A stretch of DNA of 64,000 bases from Montifringilla adamsi (taxonomy: Eukaryota; Chordata; Aves; Passeriformes; Passeridae): contig JAGGNK010013558.1 of assembly GCA_017590115.1 (NCBI GenBank), positions 12,451,752-12,515,751 of the forward strand, read 5' to 3'. The position numbers and the translations under genes were made by a program. This document shows, in pieces, positions 24,678 to 47,054 of this stretch (the stretch's first letter is position 1; each line of letters opens with the position of its first letter). A model generated the notes under the pieces. That model did not search any database and was not told the origin of the DNA. It saw only the letters and a program-made list of their open reading frames with translations.

Positions 24678-27600
24678 ATGACTGTGAAGAAGACGCAGGC
24701 TCTTCAGGATGGAAGTGCCAAGGTGGGTAAAGGGAGAGAAAAAAGGGCAGAGATGTGCCAAGGGGGCCAGGTAGTGTGTATTGACAGGGCTGGATGAATA
24801 CCAGCCACACCTCATGCTGTCTCACATGTCCCGTTTTCTCTTGATATGGATCTTTACCTGCAGTAGTATGGAGTATCATCAAAGGGAAAGGACAAACCTT
24901 TTTGTTTGCTTGAAATTAACCACTTCAGATTCAAAAAAGTTAACCTTGAGCTGATACAAGCACTAAGTGATAGCTGCCAACCATACCTGTCCTTCGTCTG
25001 TGCCCCATTTAGTCCCCAGACCTCCAGCACGGAGGTTTCCACAGCGTGGAAAGCCAGAGGGAGCATCTGAACAGTTGGGCTTGGGATGTTGGAGGAGTGG
25101 AGACCGACCCCATCAGACACTGCCTGCAGTGTCCCTGCTCCCTCAGTGGCAGCAGCCAGCCTGTCCTTACTCAGCATACCTGGCAGACCCTCAGTGGGGC
25201 TGGAGAAACAGCCTCCTCTCCCCGTACAAGCTGAGCTCCTCTGGTCACCGCGACCCACCGAGAGCCAGCGGTGTGCGGGCAATGGGGCGCTCCCCAGGGA
25301 AGGGCTGCTGGCTCAGCTGTGTCCATCCACCCTGCAGGAGAACGTGCTGCAGAGAGTGCTGCAGCTGCCCGTGGTGAGCTCCACGTGCCAGACGCTGCAG
25401 CGCAAGTACAGCAGCACCAAGGAGTCGCACCCGCTGATGGCCTCGGTGTGCGAGGTGTACGAGCGCGGCGTGCAGGGCGCCGGCGCCCTGGCCATGTGGG
25501 GCATGGAGCCCGTGGTGCGCCGGCTGGAGCCGCAGTGTGAGTCCGTGTGCTGGGGTGGACGTGGCAGGGGGGCCCAGCAGAGCTTCCCCTGGTGGGGCAG
25601 CGCTGGCACAAGCACGTGCCTGACACGGCCCAGGGGTTTTTCTTACCATGCTTTTGCCTGAGGCAGTTGCTGTGGCCAACAACCTGGCTTGCCGGGGTTT
25701 GGACCACCTAGAGGAGAAGATCCCTGCTCTCCAGTATCCTGTTGACAAGGTAAGTCACAGGCAGGACAATGTGGGACCCCCCAGCCCCTCTGAAAAGCCC
25801 ACAGTACATCTCCTCTAGTCTTGTTTCTGGATGGTGACAGGCTGCTGGCTGGGAAACAAGGCAGTAGTTCCAAGTGAGGGCTCCTCCAAAGGCTTCTGCA
25901 GCCTAAACAATGGTTGGGGCTCCCAAATACAAGTCAGCAAGGTCCTGTGTCCCATCCCTGCCAGCTACCTCCAGCCCAGGTTGGAGAGAGCTGTTATGCC
26001 CCTCTTGGAGCTGTTTACTGGCAGGGACATGGCTGGTGTCCCTGCGGTTCCTCTAGCTGTCCTATGCCACCCCAAGCACACCAGGGGGGCTGTTCTCCAT
26101 CTGTCTGCCCACAGCTCGCATCTGAACTGAAGGACACCATCTCCTGCCCCATCCAAAGTGCCAAAAGCACCATTGGCAGCTCCATGGATAAGATCATCGA
26201 GCTGGCAGCAGAGGGCTATGAGGCCACCAAGAGCACGGTGGAAACGACAGCCAAGTACACAAGGAAGAACTCAGTGACCCAGATGGCAGCTGCAGGGGTC
26301 GACACAGCCCTGGGAGGGCTGGAGAAGCTGATGGAATACTTGCTGCCAGAAGAGGATGAAGAAGCAGGTAGTCCTGACGCCCAAATCCCCTCTGAGGGAG
26401 TCTGGTGACAACTGGCCGGGTGGCTCCTCAGTTGTGGGGTGCATGGGGCAGGAGGCAGCCCCTGGATTTTGGCATAAGGCTGCCTAGGAGGGTTGTCCCA
26501 CCAGAATGTAACCTTCTCACCATTCTCCTGCCTGTACTCTTCCACCTTTAGATAAGAAGCCCAAAAAGAAACGTCTGTCAACACCAAAGGTGTCCCAGCA
26601 GCAGCCCAGCACTACCACCACTCCCAGTGCTGCCAGTGCTACCAGGGCTCCCAGTGCTCCCAGTAGTACCAGTGCTACCAGGGCTCCCAGTGCTCCCAGT
26701 AGTACCAGTGCTACCAGGGCTCCCAGTGCTCCCAGTAGTACCAGTGCTACCAGGGCTCCCAGTGCTCCCAGTAGTACCAGTGCTACCAGGGCTCCCAGTG
26801 CTCCCAGGGCATACAGCACAACCAGCACTCCCAGCACTCCCAGCGCTCCCAGTGCTCCCAGTGCTCCCAGCACCCTGGGCCGGATTGGCGCCTTGGTCAG
26901 CACCGTGTCCCACCGCGCTTACCAGCAAACCACCCAAAGCCTCCAGCGTGCCAAAACCAAAGGGCAGGAGCTGGCCTCCTGGATCCCCATCCTGGTGAGT
27001 GCCAGAACCCACCTGCTGCTCCCCCATATCCTCTTTTGAGCTGATTTTGCTTTCAGACAGAACATTTCAGGCTCCTTGGAGCAAATCTGAGCAGAGTTCA
27101 CTTCCCTGCTCAGCAGGACAAGCTGGGCTAGCAGTTCCTGCGTGATGTTCACACATAACCATGTACCACGTTAGTGGGACAAGCTATTTTTATCAGGTTC
27201 CCAGCATGTAATTGTTGATTTATGGCCTTGCCATAACATCCTTCCTAAAGCAAAAAGCCCCTGCAGAGACACAGAGGGGTCGGGGAGAAGGAGGTACTTT
27301 TCCTACCCTGTGCTGCAGTGGGAACAACTTCCCTGGCCTGTGCCAAAATCCCAGAGCTCCCATCTGCCCTCAGGATTTCTCCCAAGATGCACAAATGAAC
27401 TCCCTGTGTACCTCAGGCTAAAGAGGATGGAGTGGATGGGACCAGCCAGCTCCCTCTGAGTGGTGCCTTTTTGCTCCCCTTGCAGGGAAGCCTGGCCAAG
27501 CCGAGTGCTCCTGCGGCCCCTGCGGCCCGCAGTGATGGGCAGGGCAGCGCGGGCTGGCTGACCCGGCGGCACAGCAAGGCACCGGAGCAGAAGCAGGAGA

Positions 27601-29409
27601 AGGCAGGCAAGAAAGACACCAACCACACCAAGGTATGGAAAAAAGCAGAGCAGTGAGCTAGGAATGCTCCAAAGCATCCTCTTACCCATGGACCACCAAG
27701 GCTGTCCCCCATACCTTTGGGGACCAGGCCCCTATCCCTGCTCAATCCTGAAATGCAGCTTGGAGGATGCAAGAGCGGGTTGGCAGTGGGGCAGCCCCAG
27801 GAGTCACCTTCCCTTTCCCCAAAGCTGGGAGCTGTGGGCAGCCTCTCTGCCTGGCAAAATCACCCTGGCTTGTATGTTCAAAACTCCTTTGGAGCTGTGG
27901 GATGTCAGCACTGAACTCCCTATTGAAGCTCTGAACAACCCTGAAAAATCCCCAGCCGTGGTCCCAGCAGGGAGGGGTGGTCTGAGCCGGTGGGGCTGGG
28001 AACAGTCCCCTGCATGGCTCCGCTGGGACCTGGGGACGGGAAGCAGCAGGTTGGGGTCAGTGCCCTTTGCCTCTGCCTGCAGCGGAAGCACAGCCTCGAG
28101 CAGAGGGTCCCCCGGGGCCCAGAGTGGGGGGAGCTGGCAGGGACAGGGAGAGACCCTGCTGCAAAGAGCTGCAGTGGCTTTTGCAGAGCAGCGAGCTGAA
28201 ATCTCTCAGGCTTAGAGCTGGGGAAACCAGGGCCACCCCTGTCCTCCCTGGAGGTGGGGCAGCTCCAGGAGCTGATCTGGTTTCTCTGGGCAGGCGGGAC
28301 AGGACCCCGGGCTCGTGGGCAGCGTGGCTCACAACCTGCAAACCGCCTGCGCCTCGGGCATCTCCAGCGTGAAGAAGGTCCCAGCCGTGGCCTGGGATGC
28401 GGCAGAGGGCTTGATCCTCTTCACACCCCGCAGGCTGTCCAGGGCCATGGAGACTGTGGATGCTCTTGGGGGGACCCTCGTCAGTGCCCCTAAGCATCTG
28501 CTGGGCACCCTGTACAGCTACGTGCCGGTGAGTTTGCCCCCAGCCAGGCCCTGTCCAACTCCAGCAAACTCTATTTTGCTCAAACTCCTGCCATGAGCAC
28601 CCCACAGCTGCAGGCAATGTCAGGGGGGACCAGACTGGGGAGATGGGGTGCCATGAAGACACCTCAGTCCCACCCTCCTCTTGAGCATCCCCAAAGCCAT
28701 GACAGTGAGTCCCCCAATAGAACAAATGGATCAGACAGCGGTGACACCTTCACACAGTTCATGCCCAAGCCAAGGTGTGACAACGTTCCTGGGAAGGTGG
28801 AAGTTCAGGCTGAGACCCTGTTCTCTCTCCTTTACCTCAGCCTGTTGTTCCCATGGGAGCATTTCTCCACCACAGCTGCTCAAGGACAGCAAGCCACCCA
28901 CTCCTCTACACTCTGGGGGCAAACTGGCTTCTCCTGAGGTTCTCCCAGTTTGAGGGGGGCTGTGTAGCACAGATGGAGCGGGGCTGGCAGGTGGCTCCAC
29001 CTGGCTGGGCGCTCACCCCATCTCTCAGCTCCGCAGGCAGTCGGTGAAGGAAGAAGAAGCATCCAGAGGCACCAAGACCAACACGGAGAAGAAAGAGAAG
29101 AAGGAAGAGGAGGAGGAGACCAAGCCTGCTGCCCCCTCCACTGAGGAGAAATCCCAGCTGAGGAGTGACTGGCGGCTGTACCGTGGCCATCACCCCCTCT
29201 CCTTCCTGGGGCTCGAGGACCCGCTCTTCCTGCGGCACAGCTACTACCGCAGCCCTGCCTTCGACCCCGACTACCCGTTCCCGCGGAAATCCGCCTTCTC
29301 CCCCTACAACAGGCGGGTGAGCGAGGGCTCCTACCGCTTCAGCCCCGAGTCCATGTACAGCCGGGCCTACTACGGCAACCTGTACACTCCTGTCTTCAAG
29401 AAGGACTGA
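24678..29409 (+). CDS. PLIN1: PLIN1, perilipin 1 lipid-droplet coat protein (8 coding exons)
   Basis: Exons 24678–24722, 25338–25536, 25667–25749, 26115–26367, 26552–26994, 27486–27632, 28294–28527 and 29029–29409 join in phase to 594 aa (human 522). Perilipin 1 coats adipocyte lipid droplets and gates lipolysis when phosphorylated by protein kinase A. The N-terminal PAT region is very well conserved ([53 protein letters not shown]), followed by an amphipathic helical stretch (residues 100–180). A Ser/Thr/Ala/Pro-rich repeat segment follows (about residues 223–279). The middle segment [11 protein letters not shown] resembles human GLLGGVAHTLQ. Three RRxS protein kinase A motifs occur at residues 368–371, 470–473 and 563–566. 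The last exon has an acidic/lysine-rich run and a Tyr/Ser-rich tail that is divergent from mammals apart from RRVS. A possible further exon at 28083 is unresolved. Confidence 0.93.
26638..26807 (+). repeat. PLIN1: 36-bp coding minisatellite in PLIN1 exon 5
   Basis: Four perfect 36-base copies begin at 26638, 26674, 26710 and 26746, followed by a 26-base partial copy. Each encodes [12 protein letters not shown]. The period is a multiple of three, so copy-number change keeps the frame. Less regular Ser-Ala-Pro/Thr-Pro units continue to about 26870. Confidence 0.95.
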
Positions 29410-29578
29410 GCCAGCGGGCGGGACAAGCACATCCCAGCCCCTCTCAAACCCCCTCAGCACGCTTTGCCTGGGCCCCTGCCAGCTTCCCACACACACCCCT
29501 GTTCCAGGACAGGAGCTTAAAGTGGTAGACAGGCCATGGGATAGCTTATTCTGGAGTGCATCAAGGCCAGGATGGGGG

Positions 29579-29584
29579 AATAAA
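29579..29584 (+). terminator. PLIN1: PLIN1 polyadenylation signal, proximal
   Basis: AATAAA about 170 bases past the PLIN1 stop codon. Confidence 0.5.
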
Positions 29585-30058
29585 AACAACCAAAAGCCCT
29601 GCTGCCAGAAGGAGAAGGCAAGGGAAGGTGGGACTAGGAAGGTGAAGGAGATGTGGAAAGAGCAGTGAGACCAGAAGAAGGGACCACCAGGGCTGGCACT
29701 GGGCTACCTTGGACCCTGCTCAGCAGACAGGGTGAACTTAGATGGGCTACACATTGAGAGAGAGAGGGGAGGATGGCAAAGCTGTCAAACACCACCACAG
29801 AGAGCCTACTTCCCCATCCTTCCTCCCTCCATCCCCCCTTGCAGGGCCCATCCCTAGGTAGAGATTGATCCTCCATGGAGGTGCTGAAGATCCCCACCAA
29901 CCAGCAGGATTCATGAATGGGAAAGCCTTGGGCACTTCTCTCCCAGCTGGTTGTGGGATGGATGATGGGGTCAGGAAAAAGAACAGGTGGAGCTCCTGGA
30001 GCCCCTCTCCCACAGGATCACCTGGCTTCCCACAACACCTTGTTGTATCTGCTGCAAT

Positions 30059-30078
30059 AATAAACCTGCAATAATAAA
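30059..30078 (+). terminator. PLIN1: Possible distal PLIN1 polyadenylation signals (two)
   Basis: Two AATAAA hexamers at 30059–30064 and 30073–30078 lie in a duplicated 14-base unit (gcaataataaacct). They would give a 3' untranslated region of about 650 bases. The stretch 29585–30326 between the two convergent genes otherwise shows nothing I can support. Confidence 0.45.
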
Positions 30079-30326
30079 CCACCTGCCGCTCACCCCATCT
30101 GCTCAGCTTCTTTGTGGCAGTGAGACACCAAACCAAGGGAACACAGTGGGGTGAGACCCCCAACTCAGGACCAAGGGCGTGGGTGCAGGAAGCATCCTGT
30201 TACATTCCCTGTGGGTAGCTGCCACTGGGAGAGTGGGTGTTCATGCCCAGCACTGTACGTGTCTCTTCCCATGCCCCAAGTACAAACTCACAGCTCCAAG
30301 GAGCCGGGGCTTCCTGCCAAAGACAA

Positions 30327-30332
30327 TTTATT
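30327..30332 (-). terminator. Polyadenylation signal of the Ras-like gene
   Basis: AATAAA on the minus strand (TTTATT on plus), about 990 bases beyond the stop codon of the Ras-like gene. It is the first canonical hexamer I found on that strand past the stop. Confidence 0.5.
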
Positions 30333-31321
30333 GCATTTCCAGAAGAACACAGCAGAGAAATCAGTGTCCCTACAGCACGCACAAACCCAATACACTGCTT
30401 TCCCAGGGCACAAAGAGAAGGGTTTGGGAGAGGCAGGGAAAAGCCAGCCTCCCAGCAGCAGAGGGTTCAGTGAGGAGCCGAGCGACCCCTTTCCCCACCT
30501 CCTTTCCTCCCCGGGGACAGGCAGCCCTACAGAAGGAGTGGCTTGGGAAGGCGCGTGGTGCAATTCCCATCCTGGGAACGAGCCCCGCGCCTGGCTTTTC
30601 CCAGGCACAGCCTGTACAGCGCTCGCCCGCACAAGGGAAGCGGCTGTGATCGCTGAAAGGCTGTGGGGGAGAGGGCCGTGAGCACGGCTGTTCAAAAGCA
30701 CGGCGGGGGGATGGGAGGCACCAGCCCTCACCAAAGTCCCCCAGGATCGCCGGTGCCCTGGGCTCTGGGACACTCTCACACGGTGATACACAGGTGGGAG
30801 CTACCAGTGCCTCCCCACGGGGAAAGCCCCACCTCTCCAGCTCATGGGTGCTCCAGGGTTACTGAAGAGAATCCTGATGAGGGTTAAACAGGAATAAGGA
30901 TCCCAGAGTAGGAGTGGAGAGACAGGGAGTCAGTCGTGTACTGTACAAGAGCAGGATATCCTCCCTAATTGCTGACAGCCTGGGTAGCTCCTGCTGCAGG
31001 AGCTGGGGATGCTGCTGCCTGGAGTTTTGGCAAAATCCCCCCGTGGTTTCCAGTGCTGGAGGATGGAAGGAGAAAGCAGGAGGCACCTAAAGAGCTGGTA
31101 CAGCAAAGAGATGAGACTGTCCCATGGCAGAGCCAAGAGTAACCCACCACAGTCCTCAGCTGCACTGGCTGTGCATGGCAGGACACCCAGACCCTGGCAC
31201 TAGGAGGACAGCAAGGAACCCATCATACTTATGGAAAGACACACACCATCTCCATGGGCACCCAGCGAGGAGGCCTGGCCCAGCTGGGCAGCACAGAGAG
31301 CCACAACACCCGTGCAGGAGC

Positions 31322-33241
31322 TCAGAGGGAGTCTGTTCGCTTTCGGCCAAACACAGCCGACATGGTCTTGACGATGCCACGGATCCCTGTGCCCTTCTTC
31401 AGGGCCAGCTTGGTGTCTGGGATGAGCTTGGCCAGTCCATGGAAGACCATGAGGGCCCCGTGATAAGCCTCAGCTGCAGAGACCTCATAGAAACCACAGT
31501 CTAAAGAGAGGGCCAGGAGCCGCCCCTCCTCGCTGGACACCACCCGTTGGTGGTGTAGGTCCCGTTTGTTGCCCACAATGACAATGGGCACTTTCTCCTG
31601 GCTCTGCCCCTCCTTGGCAGCCTTGATGAACTGGATTTTGAGGGGCAGGATGTTGAAGCTGGCACGGTCACAGATGCTGTAGACCAGGACGAAGCTGTCT
31701 GCCCACTGGATTCGCTTCTCCTCTGAGGAGCCATCCTCTGCCTGCTCCTGGGGAAAGAGAAAAGGAAGGGTTGTTTTATTGGGCTCCCTCCCTCCAGGCC
31801 TGCCTGATAGAAGAGGAAATCCTGAGCCTGTCGGAACAGGGACAGCTAGAGAACAACAAAAGGGCAGAGAGAAAGAGGAGTACCAAGCAGCACCTGGCAG
31901 AACTAACCAAGGGGGGATGATTCAGCCTTCAGCATCATAGCCTAATCCTAACCCTCACCCAGCTGCCAAGCACTGCAGGCTGTAGGTGATAACAGTGTGG
32001 GGACCTCAGAGCAGCACCTCTACCTCTTTAGCACAGTCCTTTATGAACATCAGAGCTTCAGCTCCAGTGTTCCCAGCCAGAAGGCCATGGGCTACGGTAA
32101 CTATTGCTACCCTGTCAGCAGCATTGCTGTCCTGTGCTTGGCAGGTGAGAAGAGTTCAGTGACTTATGAAACCTCCGATTTGAAAGCCTTGCTCAGCTGG
32201 ACCTCCCAGTCTGTGGTTCCCCATAGACAACTTCCAGTAAAGGAGTTTTTTGTCGCTGGGGTAGAAACGGGTGATAGGAGTGGAGCCCTCTCACCTGGGA
32301 ACTGGGGACGTCCCAGATGTGTAAGAGAATCTCTCGGCCATCCACAGTCAGGTTGTGGCTGTAGATGAATTCTGTGCCCCCAAAAAGAAAAAAAAATAGT
32401 CATCTTCATGGTGTCACCAGCTCCCACCCAGGACCTTTTGCACCCCAGAGAAGCAGCTCTGGAGCAAAGAGATGTGTCACTGAACAAATACAACACTGAG
32501 CCCCTGAGAGCAGGCAAATGCTCTGGAGAAAGGCAGGAGAGGATGGGCTGCAATGAAATCCCACAGGCAGAAGCAGGGTTGTCTCTCGACCCCAGTCCCT
32601 GCTGGGAACTGGCCTGGCCCTGGCCTGGCACTCACCCATGTCTCCGTACTCTCCAATAAAGCGCCGGGTCAGGAAACGCACGGTTAGAGCTGCAGACGGA
32701 AGGACGGGAATCATCAGAATAACCCAAAACCTGGAGGATTCTCCTTTCTAAAACCAGAGCAGAATGAGGCACCATGCCCTTGTAAACTCCTACAAGCAGC
32801 AACGACCTCTGAGTTTCCCCAGCCACCAGCAGGTCTGTGAGTGCAGCAGAGGCACAGCACGAACCAAAGCATCTGCACGATCTGGAGCACCAGCAAACTG
32901 CAGCTCAGTGGAAAATACCTTCCCCTGTCATTCCCCGACTGGCTACAAGGTTGTGCTCAGCTTCCCCACCTTGAATCACAGCGGCACCCCAGGGCTCAGC
33001 CCCATCTCACCAATTTGCTCCCCGCCACTGGTTCTCTCCAAACACCGCTGCAGTTTTCAGCCTGCGAACCCCCTGTTCCAGTTCACGGTCAGTTCTCACC
33101 TGATTTCCCCACGTTGTCTGCTCCCATGACAAGGACGTTTGCTTCCATCTTCAGTGGGGCAGTGGGGCCAGGCACCTCCATGAGGGCAGGGTGGTCGGGG
33201 GTGAAGCTGGTGCTGCGGCGCAGCGGGAGCCGGAGCCCCAT
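31322..33241 (-). CDS. RERG/RASL11-like small Ras-family GTPase (4 exons)
   Basis: Exons 33241–33100, 32689–32636, 32371–32295 and 31747–31322 join in phase to 232 aa. The P-loop GADNVGKS (40–47), the effector-side RFLTRRFIGEY, the nucleotide-specificity motif NKRD (151–154) and the SAA motif (181–183) show a Ras fold closest to the RERG/RASL11/RASL12 group, which also shares the RFLTKRFI stretch. The usual switch II DTAGQE is replaced by WDVPSSQ (85–91), so the catalytic Gln position is lost. There is no C-terminal CAAX box, as in RERG relatives; the tail is basic (FGRKRTDSL). The CDS start is the first of three in-frame ATGs (codons 1, 21 and 32); the N-terminal 31 residues precede the Ras fold, so a downstream start is possible. 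In the human locus as I remember it, no Ras gene lies between PLIN1 and KIF7. Head-to-head with KIF7. Confidence 0.85.
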
Positions 33242-33837
33242 GCCGAGCGCGGCCGAGCCCCTCGCACGGTCCCAGCCGTGTGTACAACTCGGCTCGGCAC
33301 AGCCGACTGCCCAGCGCTTCCCACGGCACCCGGGGGACCCACGAGGCCCATACCCCTCCCCGCAGCCGCAGGGGCGGTGCAGAGGGAACTGCAGGCAGCC
33401 GGATGAAAAACTTTGTCATCGCTCAGATTGTCCTGAACATACGTCAGCGGCTGAGCCGGCCCTGCCAGCCCCCAGCACGGCGGGCGGCCGGGAAGCACCA
33501 GCTGCCGGCACCAGCTGCTCCGCAAGCTGCATCCCAGGAGGTGCCCACGCCCCCACCTCAAAGCACTTTGTGCCTCGGCAGGGCCACGGAGCCCCTTGTC
33601 CCTTCCCAAGGGTGACCGTGGGAATGTCAGCCGGGGGTGGAGCAGTGTCACCGGTGCTGGGGTGTCTCGTCAGGGATGAAGCAGCCGATGAGAGACGTGA
33701 GTCCCCCGTGACTGACGGAGCCTCTCACGGCTGGGGGAACTCTGTTTCACCAGCGATGGAACACCTCGCGGCTAACGGGGCGCTGCCTCGCACGTGACGA
33801 AGCACCTCTCGAGGGACGGAATCCCCTGCGAGTAAGT

Positions 33838-33883
33838 GATGGAGCATCCCAAGAGTGATGGAGCATCCCAAGAGTGATGGAGC
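33838..33883. repeat. Short 19-bp tandem repeat upstream of KIF7
   Basis: Two copies and a partial third of GATGGAGCATCCCAAGAGT. The preceding 150 bases carry looser versions of the same spacing, so this may be the intact end of a decaying array. Confidence 0.7.
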
Positions 33884-34088
33884 TTCTCTGGAGCACCGGG
33901 GAGCCGCCGCGCAGCTCCCGCAGCCACGGGCGTCCCCCCGCTCCCCCCGGCCGCTCTCCGCGGGGTGCAGCGAGGACCGGCCGCATCCTCCCGGCCCGCA
34001 CCATCCTCCTCCCGGCCCTCCGCATCCTCCTCCTCCCCGGCCAGCCGGGAGGAGCCGCTGACGCCATCGCGGCGCGCCCGGCGCGGCC

Positions 34089-44617
<10,529 letters not shown>

Positions 44618-45066
44618 AGCCAGGCTTAACGCTGGCATGGCACAGGGCAGGGAGCAGCAGGTATTGCTGACCTGAGCTTGAGAGCCCTCCTGCCTCACAC
44701 GGCAGCCTGGCTGCAGCCCTGTTACATTTCAGAGGCCTGAGCAAGAGAAAGATGTGACTTCTTGTCGTGAGGGAGTGTGAAAGGTGTGGGAGCACCAGCC
44801 TACGTTCTCCATGTTGCTGCCAGTCGAGGCAGCAGTGACAAGAAGCTTTTCCTCTGCTCCCTCAGCAGCTTGAACACTGTGAAACAGGAGACACCTTGCT
44901 TCCAGGCCTCTTAACACTAAAAACTTGTTTACAATGTGGAATTCTCAGCTGAAGAGCTTGCTCAGCCCTGGCAGCCTCAGAGGGAAATGCTCTGCAGTCC
45001 TGCAGAATCTGTACATAGATTTTTGTAGTAACTTTGGGTTTTTTACATTTCTACTATAACTTTTCT

Positions 45067-45072
45067 AATAAA
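45067..45072 (+). terminator. KIF7: KIF7 polyadenylation signal
   Basis: AATAAA followed by a GT-rich stretch, 450 bases past the KIF7 stop codon. Confidence 0.8.
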
Positions 45073-46755
45073 GCAGAGTGAGTTTTATGAAATGGTGACT
45101 TGTCAGAAGGGCCACTTACTCCAGGTGTGTAGGAAAGCAGTTGTATTTAAATCTCACTGCACGGGAAGACAGCTGCTGTCACACTTTTGGCCTGATGTTT
45201 AAATATGTTTTAAGTAGTCCCAGCCACATCCAGTAGGCCTTCTACATTAAATTGCCACAGAAAGAACACATCCAGCCAGCAGCAGAATTGTCTGAAATGT
45301 CCATGATAAAAGGAACTCTGGTTGTTTTTTTCTTGCAGCCTCTAAGCTGCTTTAAGCAGGGTTTTCATATTCTTGAGAGAACTTCCAGTCTGGATTTAAG
45401 AGCGGCTAAATGCAATCCTGCAGCTTTACACTGACAGCTCAGGAAGGGGAACCAAGTTTAACTCTAGATCAAGAAATGAAAGCCCAGGTATCTGCTTTAA
45501 GAAGGGCAAGGGGCAGGGGCAAAGGGCTGCTTGACCACTTGATCCTAAAAATCAAGCCACTCCTTCAGCCTGAAATGAGAACAGCTACCAGAACCACTAC
45601 TTAAGGAGTAACACACCAAGTTAAAAGCCAGCATTTGATATAAGAACCATCTTCTGATCTCCTACATCCTTGGCCTTGCCTGTAGTGGTGTGACAGCGAG
45701 GGGGGGATATTACTGAGGGCTGTATGTGGCTGAGCTACACAAGATTAAGTTCAGACACTTCATCTCCTGCTGTTGAAAACAAAGACCTTCAATAGGAAAA
45801 ATAATAATCCATCCTCTTTGGAAGTAAGTAGTAGATTTGGAGCTCCAAGCTTGTGTCACTCCACATCCTTGAGGCAGGTGCAGCTCTCCCAGAAGCAAAA
45901 CAATCACTGTAAAGCACAAATTCCATTCCTCTTCCCAGTGGGAAATTAACAGCTTTCCTGCAATAGTGTGTCCAGGAAACAAGCTTCACTCAATCCCATC
46001 TAGCCCCTCAAAGCCACCTACCAAACCTCTGGTTTCCCATGCCTTGTTTTAGGATCACCTTACATCATCTTCATAGCTCTCCACCTCCCGTGCAGTCAGT
46101 AGACACAGTGGTGTGAGTTCCCTGAGATCCTGCTATGCACAAACAGCTCACTATCCCAAGGGAAAGAAAATCAGCCCTTCCAATATTATGCACAATTTTA
46201 GCCTCTTGTAGGCTACATCTCAGGCACTGAACCACAGCTCCTGCTCTCTTCCACAAATGTGTCCCAGGCAACTAAATTGCTATTTAATCCATGACTCAGT
46301 TTGGTAAAGAGTAGTCTTGAAACTGTCATTTCCAGTTATTCCATCCAAGTTTTACTTCTCAAGGACATTTCCCCAGCCAGTTCTCTCTGGCTTACTGCAA
46401 GTTTGCAGAAAAGGACAATGAAGTCACTCCATCAGCATCTGCTTATCCAGCAGTAGCCAGGAGCGGATACACCAAACCATTCATGATATACAATGTTCCC
46501 AGTTAAATTATCTTTCCCCTTTTCTGTACTCTTGGCACTTGGCTAATTAATTAATCTGCTTGTTATTTTGCCACTAAGCTGTGGCAAACTGGAAGCAATT
46601 AACAGAGGGATGCATTTAGTATCAGGACAAGACACAGCAGGAGCACGCAGCTTGTTCTGTACCCATTCGCCCCCAGCATCCTCCTTCCTGCAGCCCACAT
46701 CCCTCAAGCCAAATACAGATTTTGGATTAAAGGACACAATGAAAATTCAAATTAG
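45073..46755. other. Intergenic region between convergent KIF7 and TICRR
   Basis: About 1.7 kb between the two polyadenylation signals. All open frames are under 100 codons. I see no gene, RNA or transposon here. Confidence 0.6.
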
Positions 46756-46761
46756 TTTATT
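46756..46761 (-). terminator. TICRR: TICRR polyadenylation signal
   Basis: AATAAA on the minus strand, 294 bases past the TICRR stop codon. Confidence 0.7.
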
Positions 46762-47054
46762 TTACAAGAGCTGTAGAAAAGTGACGATTCTCCCTCTTAA
46801 CCTGGGAGAATTGAACCTTCACTGCAGAACTCACTCTAAGGTTCCACTAGCAAAAAGACCAAGCTAGGCTTTGAATGGATGGAAGAAACCATAAATTTTT
46901 GGAGTGGTCCTTATTTCTACTGCCATGTGCTTGCATCCAGTGTCCTACCAACACAAGGCAGCTCCAGTCTAGCACCAAATACCAGTCTTTGTTAAAAGGT
47001 GTGTTGTACAGCTGGGATAATACGAAGTTTCCCATGCTGGCCTGGCTCCAAACT

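Noticed and set aside
26578..27027. Collagen-like Gly-Ser-Thr-Gly frame on the minus strand and an elastin-like Val-Leu-Pro frame on the plus strand
   Set aside because: Both are other-frame readings of the PLIN1 36-bp repeat; the period is divisible by three, so every frame looks repetitive.
32841..33797. A 318-codon open frame on the plus strand
   Set aside because: It runs antisense across exon 1 of the Ras-like gene and its CpG block, shows no protein family, and is open because of base composition.
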